Assembly: GCF_946885725.1 (NCBI RefSeq)
Contig: NZ_CAMPGZ010000181.1
Span: 1 to 8,520, forward strand
Direction: 5' to 3'
Source of the DNA: an uncultured Nocardioides sp.
Lineage (GTDB): Bacteria > Actinomycetota > Actinomycetes > Propionibacteriales > Nocardioidaceae
Length of the DNA: 8,520 nucleotides
Both the position numbers and the translations under genes were made by a program. The notes beneath the pieces are model-generated. The model was not told where the DNA came from. It was given only the letters and a program-made list of their open reading frames with translations, and searched no databases. This document shows positions 6,438 to 8,520 of this stretch, piece by piece. Within the stretch, counting starts at the first letter, position 1. Each line of letters begins with the position of its first letter.

Positions 6438-6444
6438 CCGGAGC

Positions 6445-7320
6445 GTGGTCCGGACCATCGCGCTCCTGACGAACCCGACGTCGGGCAAGGGGCGGGGTGC
6501 CCGCACAGCCGCCATCGCCCTCCCACGCCTTCGCGACGCCGGGTTCCGGGTCGTCGAGCTCGTGGGCCGCGACGCCGACGAGGCCCTCGAGCTGGCCCGC
6601 GGCGCCGTCGCCGACGGAGTCGAGAACCTGGTGGTGGTCGGCGGCGACGGGATGGTGCACATCGCCGTCCAGGCGGTCGCGGAGACGGACACCAACCTCG
6701 GACTCATCCCGTGCGGCACCGGCAACGACGTCGCGCGCTACCTCGGCATCCCGCGCAAGGACCCGCAGCTCGCCGCCGACGTCGTGGTCGGGTCCCGGGT
6801 GCGCACGGTCGACCTGGCGAAGGCCGGGCCGACGTACTTCACCACCGTCCTCGCCTCCGGCTTCGACTCCAAGGTCAACGAGCGCGCCAACGCGATGGCC
6901 CGGCCCAAGGGGCAGATGCGCTACAACATCGCCACTCTGGCCGAGCTGAAGGTGTTCGAGCCGCTGCCCTACGTGCTCGACCTCGACGGCGTCGAGCGGC
7001 GCGTCGAGGCGATGACGGTGGCGGTCGGCAACGGCGAGTCGTTCGGCGGCGGCCTGCGCATCACGCACGGCGCCTTGCTCGACGACGGCATGCTGGACGT
7101 GGTGATCGTCAAACCGATGAGCAAGCGCCGCCTGGTGCGCGTCTACCCGATGCTGTTCTCCGGGAAGCACGTGGGCATCCCGGAGTACGAGCACCACCGC
7201 GTGCGCTCCGTGACCGTCGCGGCCCCCGGGATCGTCGCGTACGCCGACGGTGAGCGGCTCGGCCCGCTGCCGTTGACCGTCGACGCCGTACCCGGCGCGC
7301 TCAGAGTGCTGGTGCCCTGA
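6445..7320 (+). CDS. Diacylglycerol/lipid kinase family protein (DAGK catalytic domain)
   Basis: This ATP-dependent kinase phosphorylates a lipid hydroxyl, typically diacylglycerol to phosphatidic acid, feeding phospholipid recycling at the inner face of the membrane. The 291-residue length is normal for the YegS/DgkB type. Visible motifs are NPTSGKG at 10-16, GGDG at 66-69 with strand VVV before it, PCGTGNDVARYLG at 89-101, SGFDSKVNERANA at 138-150, and DDGMLDVVIV at 213-222. The usual GGDGTxNE is GGDGMVHI here. There is no signal peptide or membrane helix. GTG 6445 is chosen because it begins the conserved first strand (VRTIALLTNP) and sits at the expected transcription start; GGAG at 6440-6443 is too close to act as a ribosome binding site. 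The true substrate is unproven (diacylglycerol, sphingosine or phosphatidylinositol mannoside precursors). The stop overlaps the helicase start (TGATG). Confidence 0.9.
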   Translation: MVRTIALLTNPTSGKGRGARTAAIALPRLRDAGFRVVELVGRDADEALELARGAVADGVENLVVVGGDGMVHIAVQAVAETDTNLGLIPCGTGNDVARYLGIPRKDPQLAADVVVGSRVRTVDLAKAGPTYFTTVLASGFDSKVNERANAMARPKGQMRYNIATLAELKVFEPLPYVLDLDGVERRVEAMTVAVGNGESFGGGLRITHGALLDDGMLDVVIVKPMSKRRLVRVYPMLFSGKHVGIPEYEHHRVRSVTVAAPGIVAYADGERLGPLPLTVDAVPGALRVLVP

Positions 7321-8520
7321 TGGACAGCTCCTCGCCCTCGGAGCGCTACGCGGCGTTCAAGCGCGGGCAGGAGACCCCGGCGTTCACCGAGTTCGCCCGG
7401 CTCTACGACTTCCCGCTCGACGACTTCCAGGTGCGCGCCTGCCACGAGCTCGAGGCCGGCAACGGCGTCCTCGTCGCCGCCCCGACCGGCTCCGGCAAGA
7501 CGATCGTGGGGGAGTTCGCCGTCCACCTCGCGCTGGCCCAGGGCCGCAAGTGCTTCTACACCACGCCGATCAAGGCGCTGTCGAACCAGAAGTACAACGA
7601 CCTCGTCCGCCGCTACGGCCCCGAGAAGGTCGGCCTGCTCACCGGCGACAACACCGTCAACGGCGAGGCGCCGGTGGTCGTGATGACCACCGAGGTGCTG
7701 CGCAACATGCTGTACGCCGGCTCGCGGACGCTCCAGGGCCTCGGGTACGTCGTGATGGACGAGGTGCACTACCTCGCCGACCGGTTCCGGGGCGCCGTGT
7801 GGGAAGAGGTGATCATCCACCTGCCCGAGTCGGTGGCGCTGGTGTCGCTGTCCGCCACCGTCTCCAACGCCGAGGAGTTCGGCGAGTGGCTCGAGACCGT
7901 GCGCGGCAAGACCGCCACGATCGTCGAGGAGCGCCGGCCGGTCCCGCTCTTCCAGCACGTGATGGTCGGCCGCCGGATGTACGACCTCTTCGCCGACGAC
8001 GGCGGAGGCGGCAGCCTCGGCGGACCCGACGCCAAGGTCAACCCGGAGCTGTTCCGGGTCGCTCGTGACGACTGGCGCTCGGGCAGGGCCGGCGACCGTC
8101 GCCGCGCCAAGAACGGCGGCCGCGGCGGGCGCAGCCAGGGCGGCCGGCCGACGCGTCGGCCCTACCTGCCGAGCCGCTACGAGGTCGTCGAGAAGCTCGA
8201 CTCGCAGGGCCTGCTGCCCGCGATCTTCTTCATCTTCAGTCGCGTCGGCTGCGACGCAGCCGTGCAGCAGTGCCTCAACGCCAACCTCCGGCTGACCACG
8301 CCCGCCGAGCGCGACGAGATCATGCGCTTCGTCGAGGAGCGCTGCCGCGACATTCCGCAGGAGGACCTGCACGTCCTCGGCTACCACGACTTCCTCGACG
8401 GGCTGTCCCGCGGCATCGCCGCGCACCACGCCGGCATGCTGCCGCGCTTCAAGGAGTGCGTCGAGGAGCTGTTCGCGGACGGCCTCTGCAAGGTCGTGTT
8501 CGCCACCGAGACGCTCGCCC
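7320..8520 (+). CDS. helY: Ski2-like DExH-box helicase, HelY type (3' end outside window)
   Basis: This superfamily 2 helicase, related to the Ski2/Mtr4 RNA helicases, would use ATP to unwind RNA or RNA-DNA structures; the HelY group is conserved in actinobacteria but poorly characterised. The 400 residues present show FPLDDFQ (31-37, Q-motif-like), Walker A APTGSGKT (54-61), TTPIKALSNQKY (81-92), the LLTGD and TTEVLRNM motifs (107-111, 123-130), the DEVH box (147-150) and SAT (178-180). The second RecA domain begins near 298 (LPAIFFIFSRVGCD), with HHAGMLP at 369-375 and VVFATETLA at the cut end. Between the domains, residues about 226-281 form a Gly/Arg-rich linker. The ATG shares one base with the kinase stop and has no strong ribosome binding site of its own, so translation is probably coupled. 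Position downstream of tatAC matches mycobacterial helY. Confidence 0.92.
   Translation, partial: MDSSSPSERYAAFKRGQETPAFTEFARLYDFPLDDFQVRACHELEAGNGVLVAAPTGSGKTIVGEFAVHLALAQGRKCFYTTPIKALSNQKYNDLVRRYGPEKVGLLTGDNTVNGEAPVVVMTTEVLRNMLYAGSRTLQGLGYVVMDEVHYLADRFRGAVWEEVIIHLPESVALVSLSATVSNAEEFGEWLETVRGKTATIVEERRPVPLFQHVMVGRRMYDLFADDGGGGSLGGPDAKVNPELFRVARDDWRSGRAGDRRRAKNGGRGGRSQGGRPTRRPYLPSRYEVVEKLDSQGLLPAIFFIFSRVGCDAAVQQCLNANLRLTTPAERDEIMRFVEERCRDIPQEDLHVLGYHDFLDGLSRGIAAHHAGMLPRFKECVEELFADGLCKVVFATETLA

Larger units (their letters stand above)
6333..6444. promoter_or_regulatory. Divergent promoter region between hydrolase and kinase genes
   Basis: This 112-bp gap separates two genes transcribed away from each other, so both need promoters here. 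On the minus strand TATGTT (6384-6379) is a possible -10 for the hydrolase, giving a leader of about 40 nt; no good -35 is seen. On the plus strand TATCCT (6432-6437) fits a -10 for the kinase. A CAATTG palindrome at 6368-6373 and a CGCG-N7-CGCG arrangement near 6375-6389 are short and could be chance. Confidence 0.45.

Noticed and set aside
6280..6444. 55-codon N-terminal extension of the kinase from ATG 6280
   Set aside because: The extension crosses the hydrolase start region on the other strand, is Pro and Arg-rich without similarity to the fold, and would put the promoter inside the coding region. GTG 6445 begins the conserved first strand.
5320..7197. 625-codon minus-strand open frame spanning the inverted repeat, hydrolase and kinase
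   Set aside because: It overlaps the hydrolase in another phase and the kinase in antisense. The hydrolase frame has the conserved catalytic triad and a ribosome binding site; this one has neither.
5502..7253. 583-codon plus-strand open frame across the hydrolase region
   Set aside because: It is antisense to the hydrolase and out of phase with the kinase; its translation is Arg, Gly and Ala-rich without motifs.
1..8520. A PafBC-type (RecA-NDp-like) promoter motif that would show self-regulation of pafBC
   Set aside because: I looked for a TTGTCRGTG-like element properly spaced from a TANNNT box upstream of the genes here and found none; TTGTCGTCG near 3796 lies within tatA and lacks a matching -10.
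1..8520. CRISPR array, tRNA, rRNA, insertion sequence or phage/defence module
   Set aside because: No regularly spaced repeats, cloverleaf-like structures, transposase or integrase domains or toxin-antitoxin pairs are visible; genes are continuous housekeeping types of uniform composition.

Overview
The window is very GC-rich, with G or C at nearly all third codon positions, frequent GTG starts and tightly packed genes. It carries pafA, pafB, pafC, tatA, tatC and a helY-type helicase gene in the order I recall from Mycobacterium tuberculosis (pafA-pafB-pafC-tatA-tatC-helY). This points to a chromosomal, vertically inherited segment of a high-GC actinobacterium. The extra genes and protein style suggest the Nocardioides/Propionibacteriales side, but that placement is inference.

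Layout: (1) 1-669, the C-terminal half of pafA (Pup ligase), cut by the window start. (2) 787-1734, a secreted lipoprotein with two FKBP-type domains, the first degenerate. (3) 1756-3704, pafB and pafC, overlapping by ATGA, encoding the paired WYL-domain DNA-damage activators. (4) 3758-4953, tatA and tatC of twin-arginine export, followed 2 bp later by a small gene of unknown function (4956-5357). (5) 5380-5441, a perfect 17-bp inverted repeat with a 28-nt centre, between convergent genes. (6) 5442-6332, an alpha/beta hydrolase on the minus strand, the only reversed gene. (7) 6445-7320, a lipid/diacylglycerol kinase-family gene that is probably leaderless and runs into (8) a HelY-like DExH helicase from 7320, cut by the window end.

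PafA marks proteins with Pup for the proteasome. PafBC controls DNA-damage genes. TatA and TatC export folded proteins. The helicase probably acts on RNA. Apart from gene order, nothing here shows that these functions are mechanistically linked. Likely transcription units are fkbp-pafB-pafC, tatA-tatC-unknown and kinase-helY, with the hydrolase transcribed alone in the opposite direction.

I found no mobile element, tRNA, rRNA, CRISPR array or clearly new system. The most unusual DNA is the inverted repeat at 5380-5441. The most interesting protein-level points are the asymmetric double-FKBP lipoprotein inside the paf cluster, the uncharacterised gene after tatC and the Arg/Gly-rich linker in the helicase.
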